Below, in pieces: positions 50,381-58,000 of a stretch of 64,000 nucleotides of DNA. The notes under the pieces are model-generated. The model saw only the letters and a program-made list of their open reading frames with translations, had not been told where the DNA came from and ran no database searches. The DNA lies in NCBI GenBank assembly GCA_963702035.1, contig OY969700.1, positions 2,232,001-2,296,000 of the forward strand, given 5' to 3'. Numbering within the stretch: position 1 is the first letter of the stretch; the number at the start of each line of letters is the position of its first letter. Position numbers and translations under genes: made by a program. The DNA is from VRUE01 sp963702035. GTDB taxonomy: Bacteria > Actinomycetota > Thermoleophilia > Solirubrobacterales > 70-9.

Positions 50381-50874
50381 CAGCGCGGTTCCAGCACTAC
50401 CAGCGGGATTTCGCGACCCTTGCTGCGCGCCTGGTAGTCGGCGTAGCCCCTATAGGTCTTCACTGCCAGCGGCCAGAGGTGCTCGCGCTCCTCCGTCGTC
50501 GCGAGGCGGGCGTGCACCTGTCGCCGCTCGCCGCGGATCTGAACCCGCGTGTCCGGGTTCGCCATCAGGTTGTAGTACCAGGCCGGGTTCTTTGGGTAGC
50601 CGCCTTTGGAGGCAATCACCACTACGTCTTCACCGTCACGGAAGTAGAGCAGCGGCGAAGTGCGTTTCCTGCCGCTCTTCGCCCCGACGTGGTCGAGTAG
50701 CAGCAGCTTCCCGCGCACTTCGGGGAAGCCCGGAATGCCGTTCCCGAAGCGCCCCCCGGACACCCTGTAGAGGAGCGTCTGGAAATCGGCGGCGCGGTTG
50801 AGGGCAGGCCAGATCCGGTCCCCGATATCGAGGTAGCGAGGCGGGCGCCTACCTTCTGTTGCCGCGTCGCTCAG
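50380..50874 (-). CDS. Deazaflavin (F420)-dependent nitroreductase-family protein
   Basis: A 164-residue split-barrel protein of the DDN type: LLLLDHVGAKSGRKRTSPLLYF, VVIASKGGYPKNPAWYYNLMANPDTRVQI split as in the family, and YADYQARSKGREIPLVVLEP. It likely uses F420H2 to reduce small molecules. No ATG/GTG/TTG suits; CTG at 50874 overlaps the upstream stop (CTGA) and follows GGAGGG by 8 nt. Confidence 0.88.
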   Translation of the reverse strand: MSDAATEGRRPPRYLDIGDRIWPALNRAADFQTLLYRVSGGRFGNGIPGFPEVRGKLLLLDHVGAKSGRKRTSPLLYFRDGEDVVVIASKGGYPKNPAWYYNLMANPDTRVQIRGERRQVHARLATTEEREHLWPLAVKTYRGYADYQARSKGREIPLVVLEPR

Positions 50875-51701
50875 GTGTACATCCCTCCGAACATGCCTCC
50901 GGTGACGTTCAGCGTCTGCCCCTGTATGTAGTTGGCGAGCGGCGAGGCGAGGAAGAGGACCGGGCCGGAGGCCTCGGCGGGGGTCGCCGGGCGGCCGAGC
51001 GGGATGATCGCCGAGGCCATCGCGCGCATCTGCTCGGGGATGCCGAGCTCGATCTTCTCGCCGCCCGGTGCGGTCATTTCCTCGCCGGCCTCTTTGGCGG
51101 CGGTCAGTCGCGTTTCGACGAAGCCGAAGGCGACGGCGTTGACGTTGATCTTGAACTGACCCCACTCCTTGGCCAGGGTTTTGGTCATCCCGACGACGGC
51201 CATCTTGGCGGCCGAGTAGTTGATCTGACCGGCGTTGCCCATCGTCCCCGAGGTCGAGGAGATGTTGATCAGCTTGCGGAAGACCTCTTTGCCTTCGCCG
51301 CGCTCGGCCTTGGCCGCCTCGCGCCAGTGCGGCGCCAGCGCCCGGGCGACCCTGAAGGGGACGATGGTGTGGATGTCGAGCATCGCCTGGAACTGCTCGT
51401 CGGTCATCCGGTGGGCGACGCCGTCCCAGGTGTAGCCGGCGTTGTTGACGACGATGTCGATCGCGCCGAACGCGTCGACTCCCGCGGCGACCAGCTGGTC
51501 GGGGGCGTCGGGCTTGGTCAGGTCGCCCGCGAAGACCGCGGTCTCGCCGTCGATCTCACCGGCGGCCTGCTCGGCGACGTCGGCATCGAGGTCGTTGATC
51601 AGCACCTTGGCACCCTCGCTGACGAACAGCTCCGCGGTGGCGCGGCCGATTCCCCGGGCGGAGCCGGTGACGATCGCCGCTTTTCCATCAAGAAGTCCCA
51701 T
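50871..51701 (-). CDS. SDR-family dehydrogenase (FabG-like)
   Basis: A 276-residue SDR with TGSARGIGRATA, NNAGYTWDG and the catalytic YSAAK (INYSAAKMAVVG). The C-terminal IQGQTLNVTGGMFGG is FabG-like. An insertion near 145-155 (AAKAERGEGKEVFRK) resembles the C-terminal-type SDR of multifunctional enzymes. AAGGAGAG precedes the ATG. It is co-directional with the F420-type reductase. Confidence 0.9.
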   Translation of the reverse strand: MGLLDGKAAIVTGSARGIGRATAELFVSEGAKVLINDLDADVAEQAAGEIDGETAVFAGDLTKPDAPDQLVAAGVDAFGAIDIVVNNAGYTWDGVAHRMTDEQFQAMLDIHTIVPFRVARALAPHWREAAKAERGEGKEVFRKLINISSTSGTMGNAGQINYSAAKMAVVGMTKTLAKEWGQFKINVNAVAFGFVETRLTAAKEAGEEMTAPGGEKIELGIPEQMRAMASAIIPLGRPATPAEASGPVLFLASPLANYIQGQTLNVTGGMFGGMYT

Positions 51702-51991
51702 CGATCTGCGCTCTCCTTATAGGTCGTGAAGTCGGCCGGGGAGGCTACAGGCAATGGCGCAGTCCTGGTTGACTGGCCAGTCGGTCCCAATTTGGCCTGA
51801 CAAATGTGCCGATGCGCCGTTTACGCTATGCATCGGTGACATAATGTCGTGTATTAGTGACATTCACCGCGATCAAAACGGTGATGCACTGGCCTTGAGC
51901 GTAGGTGTCTGATAGACAATACGCCGCGTCGCGAAAGCGATTGCAGAAAAGCGTGCCCCGGCTGCTTCACCTCCCATGAGCGGTCGGGGCA
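51702..51991. other. Intergenic region rich in inverted repeats
   Basis: 290 bp without a gene. It holds four inverted repeats: GACTGGCCAGTC (51771-51782, perfect), CCGATGC/GCATCGG (51809-51836), GACATAATGTC (51838-51848) and TCACCG/CGGTGA (51864-51884). These could be operators for the FabG-like gene upstream of which they lie. No RNA gene is recognised. Confidence 0.5.
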
Positions 51992-52453
51992 CTATCGCTT
52001 GGCGCGGGCGATGCCGGCCCTTGCCGCCGCGATCGCGGCCAGGTCGTCCGGCCGCATCAGCGCGAGCAACGTGTTGCCGTCGACGATCGCCAGGCCGCCC
52101 TTGCGCAGCTTGGCTTTGGCGCCGGTGAGTCGCGCAATATCGTCTGAGAACGATGGCTCGTGGCCGACCAGCATCGTCTCGCCGCGGCCGGCGGCTAGGG
52201 CGGCCGAGTCGAAGCCACCCCCCCTCAGCTCGGTGGCGACCTCGGGCTCTACCCCGAGCGCCTGGCAGGCGAGTCGCGCCGTGTCTGCCGCTCGCACTTT
52301 GGGGCTGGTCAGACAGGCTTCGATCTCGACGCCGAGCGCCGCCAGGGCGCGGCCCGCGACCTCCGACTGGCGCTCTCCCTTCTCGGTCAGGCGGCGCGCC
52401 GCATCGTCGCCGTCGCCCCGTTCGGCCTCGCCGTGTCGCAGCAGGTAGATCAC
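51992..52453 (-). CDS. sixA: Phosphohistidine phosphatase SixA
   Basis: A 153-residue histidine phosphatase with the N-terminal RHG motif (MIYLLRHGEAERG), TSPKVRAADTA and VGHEPSFSDDIARLTG, the SixA pattern. SixA removes phosphate from histidine in signalling proteins. GTG start with TACGAT 6 nt upstream, thus leaderless. Confidence 0.92.
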   Translation of the reverse strand: MIYLLRHGEAERGDGDDAARRLTEKGERQSEVAGRALAALGVEIEACLTSPKVRAADTARLACQALGVEPEVATELRGGGFDSAALAAGRGETMLVGHEPSFSDDIARLTGAKAKLRKGGLAIVDGNTLLALMRPDDLAAIAAARAGIARAKR

Positions 52454-52475
52454 GCCGCAATCGTAAGGGCCGTGA

Positions 52476-52580
52476 TCAGTCGGCAGGCGCGAGCTTGACG
52501 CCGCCGTCCCCAGTCAGGGTCCAGTGCGGGTTGTGGGCGACCTCCCGGGGGCGCGTCTCAGGCTGGGCATCAGCAGCCAC
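52476..52580 (-). CDS. Possible small ORF or gene remnant
   Basis: A 34-codon ORF (GTG start overlapping the amidase 3' end) ending HNPHWTLTGDGGVKLAPAD. The codon use looks coding. It may be a small gene or the tail of a lost gene; I know no match. Confidence 0.3.
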   Translation of the reverse strand: MAADAQPETRPREVAHNPHWTLTGDGGVKLAPAD

Positions 52581-53259
52581 CCAGCCTGCTCAGCTTGTGC
52601 CGGTAGACCCGCATCGAGCTGTGGCTCCAGTCGCCGTGGGTCTGGTGGCGCAGGCTCGGGACGTCCTCGCGGTGGTAGGGCGAGCTGAGGCTCTCGGCGT
52701 GGCCGATCACGTTGCGAAGGCGGATCCGGAAGCGGCAGCGCAGGTAGTGGGTCAGCAGCAGCGAGGCGCGCAGCTGGGCGGGGTCGTCGAGCACGTCCGC
52801 GTCGCTGAAGCCGGTGTGCTCGATCCCGATCGCGGTCCAGTTGAGCCCGACGGTGTGCCGGCAGCGGGTCCTCAGGTTGACGAGCTGGAAGATGCGCCCG
52901 GACGAGGAGACGACGAAGTGGGCGCAGACGTTGGGCAGCTCGTGCAGCTCCGGATCGGCGACGTCGGGGGCGAACGTGTTGTAGACGGCCGCCGCCGTGC
53001 TTGCTTCGGCGAAGTGCTCGACGATCACGCGTGGGTGCCGCAGCCGCCAGGTGTGTTCGCCGTAGTGGCGCTGCGAGTAGGCGGCCATCTGTGCCTTGCG
53101 CTTCGGCCCGAAGGGGATCAGCCAGCGGGTGATCTTGGGCCTCAGTTGCCGTGGGGAGCCGGCGGCGGCGAGCGGTCCCAGCGGCAGCGCGACCGCGCAC
53201 GCCAAGAGCGCCAATGCGATGAGGAGTCGGGCGGTCGTCTTCTTGGTCAGCCAGGACAG
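52570..53259 (-). CDS. Exported N-acetylmuramoyl-L-alanine amidase (Amidase_2/PGRP type)
   Basis: It would cleave peptidoglycan between MurNAc and L-Ala. The zinc ligands fit VCAHFVVSSSGRIFQL, NWTAIGIEHTGF and VIGHAES. From a CTG at 53259, 8 nt after GGAGG, the product gets a proper signal peptide (SWLTKKTTARLLIALALLAC...). The first standard start, TTG at 53214, would lack the positive N-terminus. Length is 229 residues from CTG. Confidence 0.85.
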   Translation of the reverse strand: MSWLTKKTTARLLIALALLACAVALPLGPLAAAGSPRQLRPKITRWLIPFGPKRKAQMAAYSQRHYGEHTWRLRHPRVIVEHFAEASTAAAVYNTFAPDVADPELHELPNVCAHFVVSSSGRIFQLVNLRTRCRHTVGLNWTAIGIEHTGFSDADVLDDPAQLRASLLLTHYLRCRFRIRLRNVIGHAESLSSPYHREDVPSLRHQTHGDWSHSSMRVYRHKLSRLGGC

Positions 53260-53357
53260 TATCGACGCCTCCGTTGCCGTGAATCGGTCCTGTCGAACCT
53301 AGCGCGGGGGCGCCGGTGGGGGGAGAGTTTCTCACTCCCACGCCTTAGGTGTAAGGA

Positions 53358-53385
53358 CATACTGAACGTATGGCACCATATATGG
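53358..53385. promoter_or_regulatory. Operator-like palindromes before the RHH antitoxin
   Basis: CATAC-N5-GTATG (53358-53372) and the perfect CCATATATGG (53376-53385) lie just before the GTG at 53387, in an AT-rich patch. They probably bind the ribbon-helix-helix antitoxin. Confidence 0.5.
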
Positions 53386-53386
53386 C

Positions 53387-53614
53387 GTGAAGAGGACGAC
53401 TATCTATCTAACCGAGGCGCAAAAGCGGGAGTTGGAGGCCATCGCCGGTCGCACCCAGCAGACCGAGGCCCAGCTGATCCGCGAGGGGGTCGATCACGTG
53501 ATCGACCAGAACCGGCACCACAAGCGCAAGCCCGGCCCCCTTTTCGCTCTCGACGATCCGCTGCTCGACGATCCGGAGCGGGTCGATGAGGCCCTCGAAG
53601 GGTTCGGCGAGTGA
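53387..53614 (+). CDS. Ribbon-helix-helix antitoxin (VapB type)
   Basis: A 75-residue CopG-like protein (KRTTIYLTEAQKRELEAIAG...AQLIREGVDHVID) with an acidic C-terminal tail. It overlaps the PIN gene by 4 nt (GTGA). Confidence 0.9.
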   Translation: MKRTTIYLTEAQKRELEAIAGRTQQTEAQLIREGVDHVIDQNRHHKRKPGPLFALDDPLLDDPERVDEALEGFGE

Positions 53615-54036
53615 TCCTCGTCAACACGAGTGCGGCTTTGCAGCTCGCGAGTTCGACCGCCCATCGGCACACCGAGGTGGTGGAGGTGGTGGGCGAGCTG
53701 GATGGGCCATTCCTGCTTTCGCCATTTGTTCTTGCCGAGCTCGATTACATGCTTGGCACGAGACATGGCCAGGGAGCCCAGTTGGCAATGTTGGACGAGG
53801 TCGGCGAAGGGACCTATGAGCTGGCCGAGTTCGATCGAGCGGACGTGGCGTCGGCGGTCGAGGTCATTCGACGATACGAAGATCTGCGGGTCGGTTTGGC
53901 CGATGCCTCCATCGTCGTCTTGGCGGACAAGCACCAGACCAGCGATGTCCTCACGTTTGACTTCCGCCACTTCCGGGTGATGCGTGGGCCAGGGGGGAGG
54001 CCGTTTCGTCTGCTCCCGGACGACTACGACCGCTGA
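53611..54036 (+). CDS. PIN-domain protein (VapC type) with altered first acidic residue
   Basis: A 141-residue PIN protein. The usual N-terminal LVDTS reads LVNTS, so the first metal-binding Asp is Asn5. Other acidic residues are present: Glu43 in LAELDYM, Asp in GLADASIVVLA and Asp in LTFDFRHF. Ribonuclease activity may be reduced. It is coupled to the antitoxin. Confidence 0.88.
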   Translation: MILVNTSAALQLASSTAHRHTEVVEVVGELDGPFLLSPFVLAELDYMLGTRHGQGAQLAMLDEVGEGTYELAEFDRADVASAVEVIRRYEDLRVGLADASIVVLADKHQTSDVLTFDFRHFRVMRGPGGRPFRLLPDDYDR

Positions 54037-54053
54037 TCTCGGCTCTCCAGCCC

Positions 54054-54059
54054 TACCAT
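54054..54059 (+). promoter_or_regulatory. Leaderless-type -10 of the small membrane protein
   Basis: TACCAT, 8 nt before the ATG at 54068. Confidence 0.45.
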
Positions 54060-54067
54060 CGGGCGCT

Positions 54068-54217
54068 ATGTCACTCGCCCTCGGTCGCCACCTCCTCTTT
54101 CGCGAAGCGTCCCGAGGCGGATGGATAGCGATCGTCGCCATCGTCGCGATCGTGCTCCTGATCCGCTTCTGGCCGCGGATCGTTGCCTGGATCGAGGGGA
54201 GGTGGCGGGCCCGGTGA
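54068..54217 (+). CDS. Small single-pass membrane protein
   Basis: A 49-residue ORF with one clear transmembrane helix (GWIAIVAIVAIVLLIRFW). Function unknown. Its stop overlaps the GTG of a SnoaL-like gene (GTGA), which supports real translation. Confidence 0.6.
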   Translation: MSLALGRHLLFREASRGGWIAIVAIVAIVLLIRFWPRIVAWIEGRWRAR

Positions 54218-54573
54218 GCGGCGCCGAGGACACGCTCCGTGCCGCCTACGCCGCGTTCAACGCTCGCGATGTCGGGAGCGCGCTTGAGCTGATGCACCCC
54301 GAGGTCGACTGGCCGAACGCCTGGGAGGGAGGCCGCGTGGTCGGCCACGATGCTGTCGCCGAATACTGGACCCGCCAGTTCGAGGCCATTTCGAGCACGG
54401 TCGAGCCCGAGCGCTTCGACCACGGGCCCGACGGCAGCATCACGGTGACGGTGCATCAGGTGGTCCGCGACGCGAAGACGGACGAGGTCCAAGCCGACAG
54501 CCAGGTGTTCCACCGATACCGACTGCAGGACGGCCTGATCGTCCGCATGGACGTGCTGGACGCGGTCGCCTGA
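54214..54573 (+). CDS. SnoaL/NTF2-like protein
   Basis: A 119-residue protein of the SnoaL-like fold (TLRAAYAAFNARDVGSALEL; HPEVDWPNAWEGGRVVGHDA; RYRLQDGLIVRMDVL). Substrate unknown. GTG start overlapping the small membrane protein gene. Confidence 0.82.
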   Translation: MSGAEDTLRAAYAAFNARDVGSALELMHPEVDWPNAWEGGRVVGHDAVAEYWTRQFEAISSTVEPERFDHGPDGSITVTVHQVVRDAKTDEVQADSQVFHRYRLQDGLIVRMDVLDAVA

Positions 54574-54640
54574 GGTTAAGGCGGCAACAGCGGTGCCGAC
54601 GGCGTCGGCTTCAATGCAGGAAATAGAGCTAAAGGGACAA

Positions 54641-54676
54641 TAATCGCGCTAATCACCCGCTTTGTTAGCGCGATTA
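54641..54676. repeat. Hairpin with 12-nt loop
   Basis: Perfect 12-nt arms TAATCGCGCTAA/TTAGCGCGATTA with a 12-nt loop, between the SnoaL-like gene and the convergent mrr remnant. It may also end transcription. Confidence 0.7.
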
Positions 54677-54687
54677 GGAGGGCAGGG

Positions 54688-55500
54688 CTACCCGAGTTCG
54701 TCGAAGAACGAGGACAGGACTTCGACCTCCTCCACCCGCCGTTCCTCGGTTCGCACTCCGAGCTGGTGTTGCTTGAGAAGCTCGCAGAGTTGCTCGCCGT
54801 CGATCAGGTCGATCGGTGGGGCGCCATCGCGGGTCGCCTCACTCTTTGCTTCCCGCGTAAACGCTCCGGTCGTAATGAGCAACCCCTTGTCCCCCCGGCC
54901 GGCCATCGCGCCGCGGAAGTCCCTGACCTTGTCGGGTCCGACGGTTCCCTTATATCGCTTGCACTGGAAGAAGACAGGAAAGCTCACCAGCGAAAGTCGG
55001 TATACGCCGACGCCGTCGATCCCACCGTCGCCACTTCGCCCCGTAACCGTCGTGTTAATGAAGCCCGCTGCCCGGAGGAGTCGCTGGGCGAGGCGCTCGA
55101 ACCCACTTGCGGACATTGCGAGCATGTACTCAAGCAAAGCCTCTTTCCAGTCTTCGGTGTCAGCGGCTCCCTCATCGGCGTCGGTGCCGGCGCTTTCGCT
55201 CGCCGTCGGTCGTCGTTTCCTCGGGCGCTCGGCTCTGCGTTCGGTCTTGTACTCACGCCACAGCGGCTCGATCTCCTCCTCGGAAAGTTCCCGCCCCGGC
55301 GAGGTGGTCTCCCAAACACCTCGAGAGGTGTTCGCCAGAGCTCCCATGCCCTTAAGGTACGTCCGCGCCCAGGCGAGGCGGTACTCCAGCTCGCTTCTCG
55401 GGCCTTCGTTATGCAGGACAGCGAGCTGCTCATCCGAGAAGTTCTCCCTTTCGATGACCCGCTCGTTTATCTCGTCGAGCCGCGCCGAGTGGCCGAGCTC
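54688..55500 (-). pseudogene. Mrr-type restriction endonuclease, 5'-truncated
   Basis: The frame covers ~270 codons. The C-terminal PD-(D/E)xK domain is intact in outline (GFERLAQRLLRAAGF; GDGGIDG; FQCKRYKGTVGPDKVRDF; GLLITTGAFTREA). The N-terminal winged-helix Mrr_N domain is present from LDEINERVIERENFSDEQ through ELEYRLAWARTYLKGM, but its first ~20-25 residues and start codon are missing. The frame begins inside the abiEii remnant in another phase. An internal ATG at 55347 would give only the endonuclease part. Confidence 0.78.
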
Positions 55501-55733
55501 GCGGGCTCCGCGTCGGTGCGGACGAAGTCGAGATCCTCCGAATATCGGACCGGGCTCGGCAGGTACAGCTTCTGCAGGCAGGTGCCGCCGCGAAAGGCCA
55601 ACGCTTTCCCCAGCAGCTCGTCGCTGGCGATCTCAATCAGCAAGCGACTCAGAATCAGGTCCTGCTCGACCTGGACCGGGTCCGGCCAGGGGGCTCTGGC
55701 GCTCCATTCGGTGAGGTAGGCCTGGGGAAGCAT
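55467..55733 (-). pseudogene. AbiEii-type nucleotidyltransferase toxin, 3'-truncated
   Basis: The first ~75 residues match AbiEii (LTEWSARAPWPDP; LILSRLLIEIASDELLGKALAFRGGT split; SEDLDFVRTDAEP with GG and D-x-D). Then the frame enters mrr-derived sequence and stops. Intact AbiEii is ~250-300 residues. It follows abiEi by 2 nt. Confidence 0.8.
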
Positions 55734-55735
55734 GC

Positions 55736-56527
55736 TCAGATGTCGGGTTCGATCTCCGTGTTGATCCAGACTCCCCAGCGCTTGTCGATTCGACCTCGCC
55801 TGGGGCCGCCGGGAGAAAGTCGGGTCGGGACGCCCTGAGCAGGCGCGGCGCGCCTTTCCAGCGCCTCGAGGTTGGAAGTGCTCTTCGAATAGTTCTCGAC
55901 GAGCCAGCCGAGGCGGCGGGCATGCGATCGGGGATGGGCTGCGCTCTGTCTCGCGAGCTCGTCCCCGTCAATGGGCCCGATCTCACGGATGATCGTGGCA
56001 ATGTTGCTGAAGCCGGCGGCTGCCCTTGGGTGAGCCACGAGGTCGCTGACGGTCGTCTCCTCATTGGAGATCGTCAAAGTGCCGGCGGGGGTGTTCACGG
56101 TTTCCCTGGTGGCCTGGCCAACGCTGCCGCTCGTGAAGAAGCGAAGTCTGACGCGACCGATGTCGCGGTTGGCGGTCGGCTTGTCCGTCACGATCTGGAA
56201 GACCTGCGCTCGCTGGTGAGCCGCCCCGTGGTGGGCAGCGGCGCTGAGGAGACCGACGTAGTAGTCGCGCCCCAGAAAGCGCATGAGGTCGTCAACGAAC
56301 CACTCGGCCGGGAGGACTCCCCACGAGCGGTAGTTCGGCGGGACGAACCCGTATAGCCCGCGAGCAGGGGAGAAGGCCAGCTGTTGCTTGCGCAGGCGAT
56401 TCATGCCGACACGCACAGCACCCTTGTCAAGATCGAGGAGCTGCGCGATCTCGTCGGTCGTAGCCGTGTAGCGGCCCTGAGCGAGCAGATGGTCCGGCAA
56501 GCTCTTGGGTGTCAATCTTTTGACCAT
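55736..56527 (-). CDS. AbiEi-type antitoxin/transcriptional repressor
   Basis: A 263-residue protein with an N-terminal winged helix (YTATTDEIAQLLDLDKGAVRVGMNRLRKQQL split) and the C-terminal domain with YYVGLLSAAAHHGAAHQ and ISNEETTVSDLV, typical of AbiEi from type IV TA abortive-infection systems. It appears intact although its toxin is truncated. Two operators lie at its promoter. Confidence 0.88.
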   Translation of the reverse strand: MVKRLTPKSLPDHLLAQGRYTATTDEIAQLLDLDKGAVRVGMNRLRKQQLAFSPARGLYGFVPPNYRSWGVLPAEWFVDDLMRFLGRDYYVGLLSAAAHHGAAHQRAQVFQIVTDKPTANRDIGRVRLRFFTSGSVGQATRETVNTPAGTLTISNEETTVSDLVAHPRAAAGFSNIATIIREIGPIDGDELARQSAAHPRSHARRLGWLVENYSKSTSNLEALERRAAPAQGVPTRLSPGGPRRGRIDKRWGVWINTEIEPDI

Positions 56528-56548
56528 AGTTACGATTTCCGTAACTAT
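56526..56548. promoter_or_regulatory. AbiEi operator 1
   Basis: Perfect ATAGTTACG-N5-CGTAACTAT overlapping the abiEi ATG (56525-56527). Confidence 0.7.
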
Positions 56549-56586
56549 ACTAAGTTAACAAGCAAAATTCCTTGTATGCCGTAAGG

Positions 56587-56613
56587 GTAAAGTTACGTCA
56601 AACGTAACTTTAC
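56587..56613. promoter_or_regulatory. AbiEi operator 2
   Basis: Perfect GTAAAGTTACG-N5-CGTAACTTTAC. It shares the AGTTACG/CGTAACT core with operator 1, 61 bp apart. The surrounding ~100 bp are AT-rich against a GC-rich genome. Confidence 0.7.
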
Positions 56614-56630
56614 GGCGATTATTGACATTT

Positions 56631-57809
56631 CTACAACCCCATCAGCTTGCCGAGGATCTCCTTCATCACCTCGTCGGTGCCGCCGCCTATCGGGCCGAGG
56701 CGGGCGTCGCGGACGGCTCGCTCTATGCCGTACTCGCGCATGTAGCCGTAGCCGCCGTGGATCTGGAGGGACTGGTCGGCTATCTCCAGGACGGCTCGCT
56801 GGGTGACCAGCTTGGCCATGGTCACGTCTTTGATGCAGTCGTGGCCCTCGTGGAAGAGGCGCAGGGCGTTGTAGGTGAGGGCTTTGGAGGCCTCGGCCTT
56901 GGTCGCCATCTCCGCGACCTCGTGGCGGATCGCCTGGAACTTGCCGATCGGGCGGCCGAAGGCTTCGCGGTCGAGGGCATAGGCGACGGTGGTCTCGATC
57001 AAGCGCTGCATCGCGCCGACGGCGCCGATCGCCATCAGCAGCCGCTCCCAGGCGAAGTTGAACATGATCAGTTTGAAGCCCTCGTTTTCCTCGCCCAGCA
57101 GGTTCTCCTCCGGCACCTCGACGTCGGTGAAGGCCAGCTCGCCGGTGTCAGATGAGTGCCAGCCCATCTTCTCCAGCTTCCGCGCCACCTCGTAGCCGGG
57201 CATCTCGCGCTCGAGGACGAGGAAGGAGATGCCGCCGTGGCCGCCCTCCTTGGTCGTCTTACAGGCGCAGACGAGGAAGTCGGCGCGGACGCCGTTGGTG
57301 ATGAAGGTCTTCGAGCCGTTGACGACGTAGCCGCCGTCAACCCGCTCGGCAAAGGTCGAGATGCCGGCGACGTCGGAGCCGGCGCCCGGCTCGGTGATCC
57401 CCAGCGCGCCGATCTTCTCGCCGGCGATGCCGGGGACGAGCCAACGCTGCTTCTGCTCCTCCGTGCCGAAGTTGAAGATCGGCGGCATCGCGATCGAGGT
57501 GTGGGCGTTGAGCCCGGCGGCGACGCCGCCCGAGCCTCCCGAGCGGGCCAGCTCCTCGACCCAGACCGCGTCGTGCAGGTGGGTGCCGCCCTGGCCGCCG
57601 TAGGACTCGGGGAACTTCAGCCCGAGGAAGCCGAGCTCGGCGCAGCGGCTGTAGAGGTCGCGGGGGAATTCGCGCGCCGCCTCCCACTCGTCAACGTGCG
57701 GCGCGATCTCCTTGGCGACGAAGCGTCCGACCGTCTCGCGCAGCTCCTCGTGCTCCTCGCCGAAGGGCGGCAGCGTCGCTCTCGCCCCGCTGTCCTTGAC
57801 CACCGTCAC
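56631..57809 (-). CDS. Acyl-CoA dehydrogenase
   Basis: An FAD enzyme of beta-oxidation. The 392-residue protein has GALGITEPGAGSDVAGI, GSKTFITNG, FGRPIGKFQAIRHEVA and C-terminal QIHGGYGYMREYGIER; the catalytic Glu region is near GYGYMREYGIE. Of the in-frame starts, GTG at 57809 is chosen because TAGCGT lies 8 nt upstream; a longer form from 57896 is unlikely. Confidence 0.92.
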   Translation of the reverse strand: MTVVKDSGARATLPPFGEEHEELRETVGRFVAKEIAPHVDEWEAAREFPRDLYSRCAELGFLGLKFPESYGGQGGTHLHDAVWVEELARSGGSGGVAAGLNAHTSIAMPPIFNFGTEEQKQRWLVPGIAGEKIGALGITEPGAGSDVAGISTFAERVDGGYVVNGSKTFITNGVRADFLVCACKTTKEGGHGGISFLVLEREMPGYEVARKLEKMGWHSSDTGELAFTDVEVPEENLLGEENEGFKLIMFNFAWERLLMAIGAVGAMQRLIETTVAYALDREAFGRPIGKFQAIRHEVAEMATKAEASKALTYNALRLFHEGHDCIKDVTMAKLVTQRAVLEIADQSLQIHGGYGYMREYGIERAVRDARLGPIGGGTDEVMKEILGKLMGL

Positions 57810-57817
57810 AACACCGG

Positions 57818-57823
57818 ACGCTA
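57818..57823 (-). promoter_or_regulatory. Leaderless-type -10 of the acyl-CoA dehydrogenase
   Basis: TAGCGT on the minus strand, 8 nt before the GTG at 57809. Confidence 0.5.
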
Positions 57824-57939
57824 CAGCCCTGCCGCGAATCGGGCGCCGATTCCGGATGGACACCGGATCGAAACCGCTCGTCAACTGGATGGTCACGGAT
57901 ATTCAGCGACTCGTTAACCGCCGCCCTTCAACCCCCGCC

Positions 57940-57945
57940 TAGCGT
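57940..57945 (+). promoter_or_regulatory. Probable -10 of the phoX-like gene
   Basis: TAGCGT on the plus strand, about 55 nt before the GTG at 58001. AAGGAGA lies near the start, so this gene has a normal leader. Confidence 0.4.
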
Positions 57946-58000
57946 CGCCTCAGCGCGCCCGCCACCCCCGGCCGGCGCGAAACTCGAAAAGGAGACGCAG

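Noticed and set aside
57911..57931. Possible PHO box before the phoX-like gene
   Set aside because: GTTAACC and TTCAACC occur but are spaced 14 nt rather than the 11-nt repeat of PhoP boxes.
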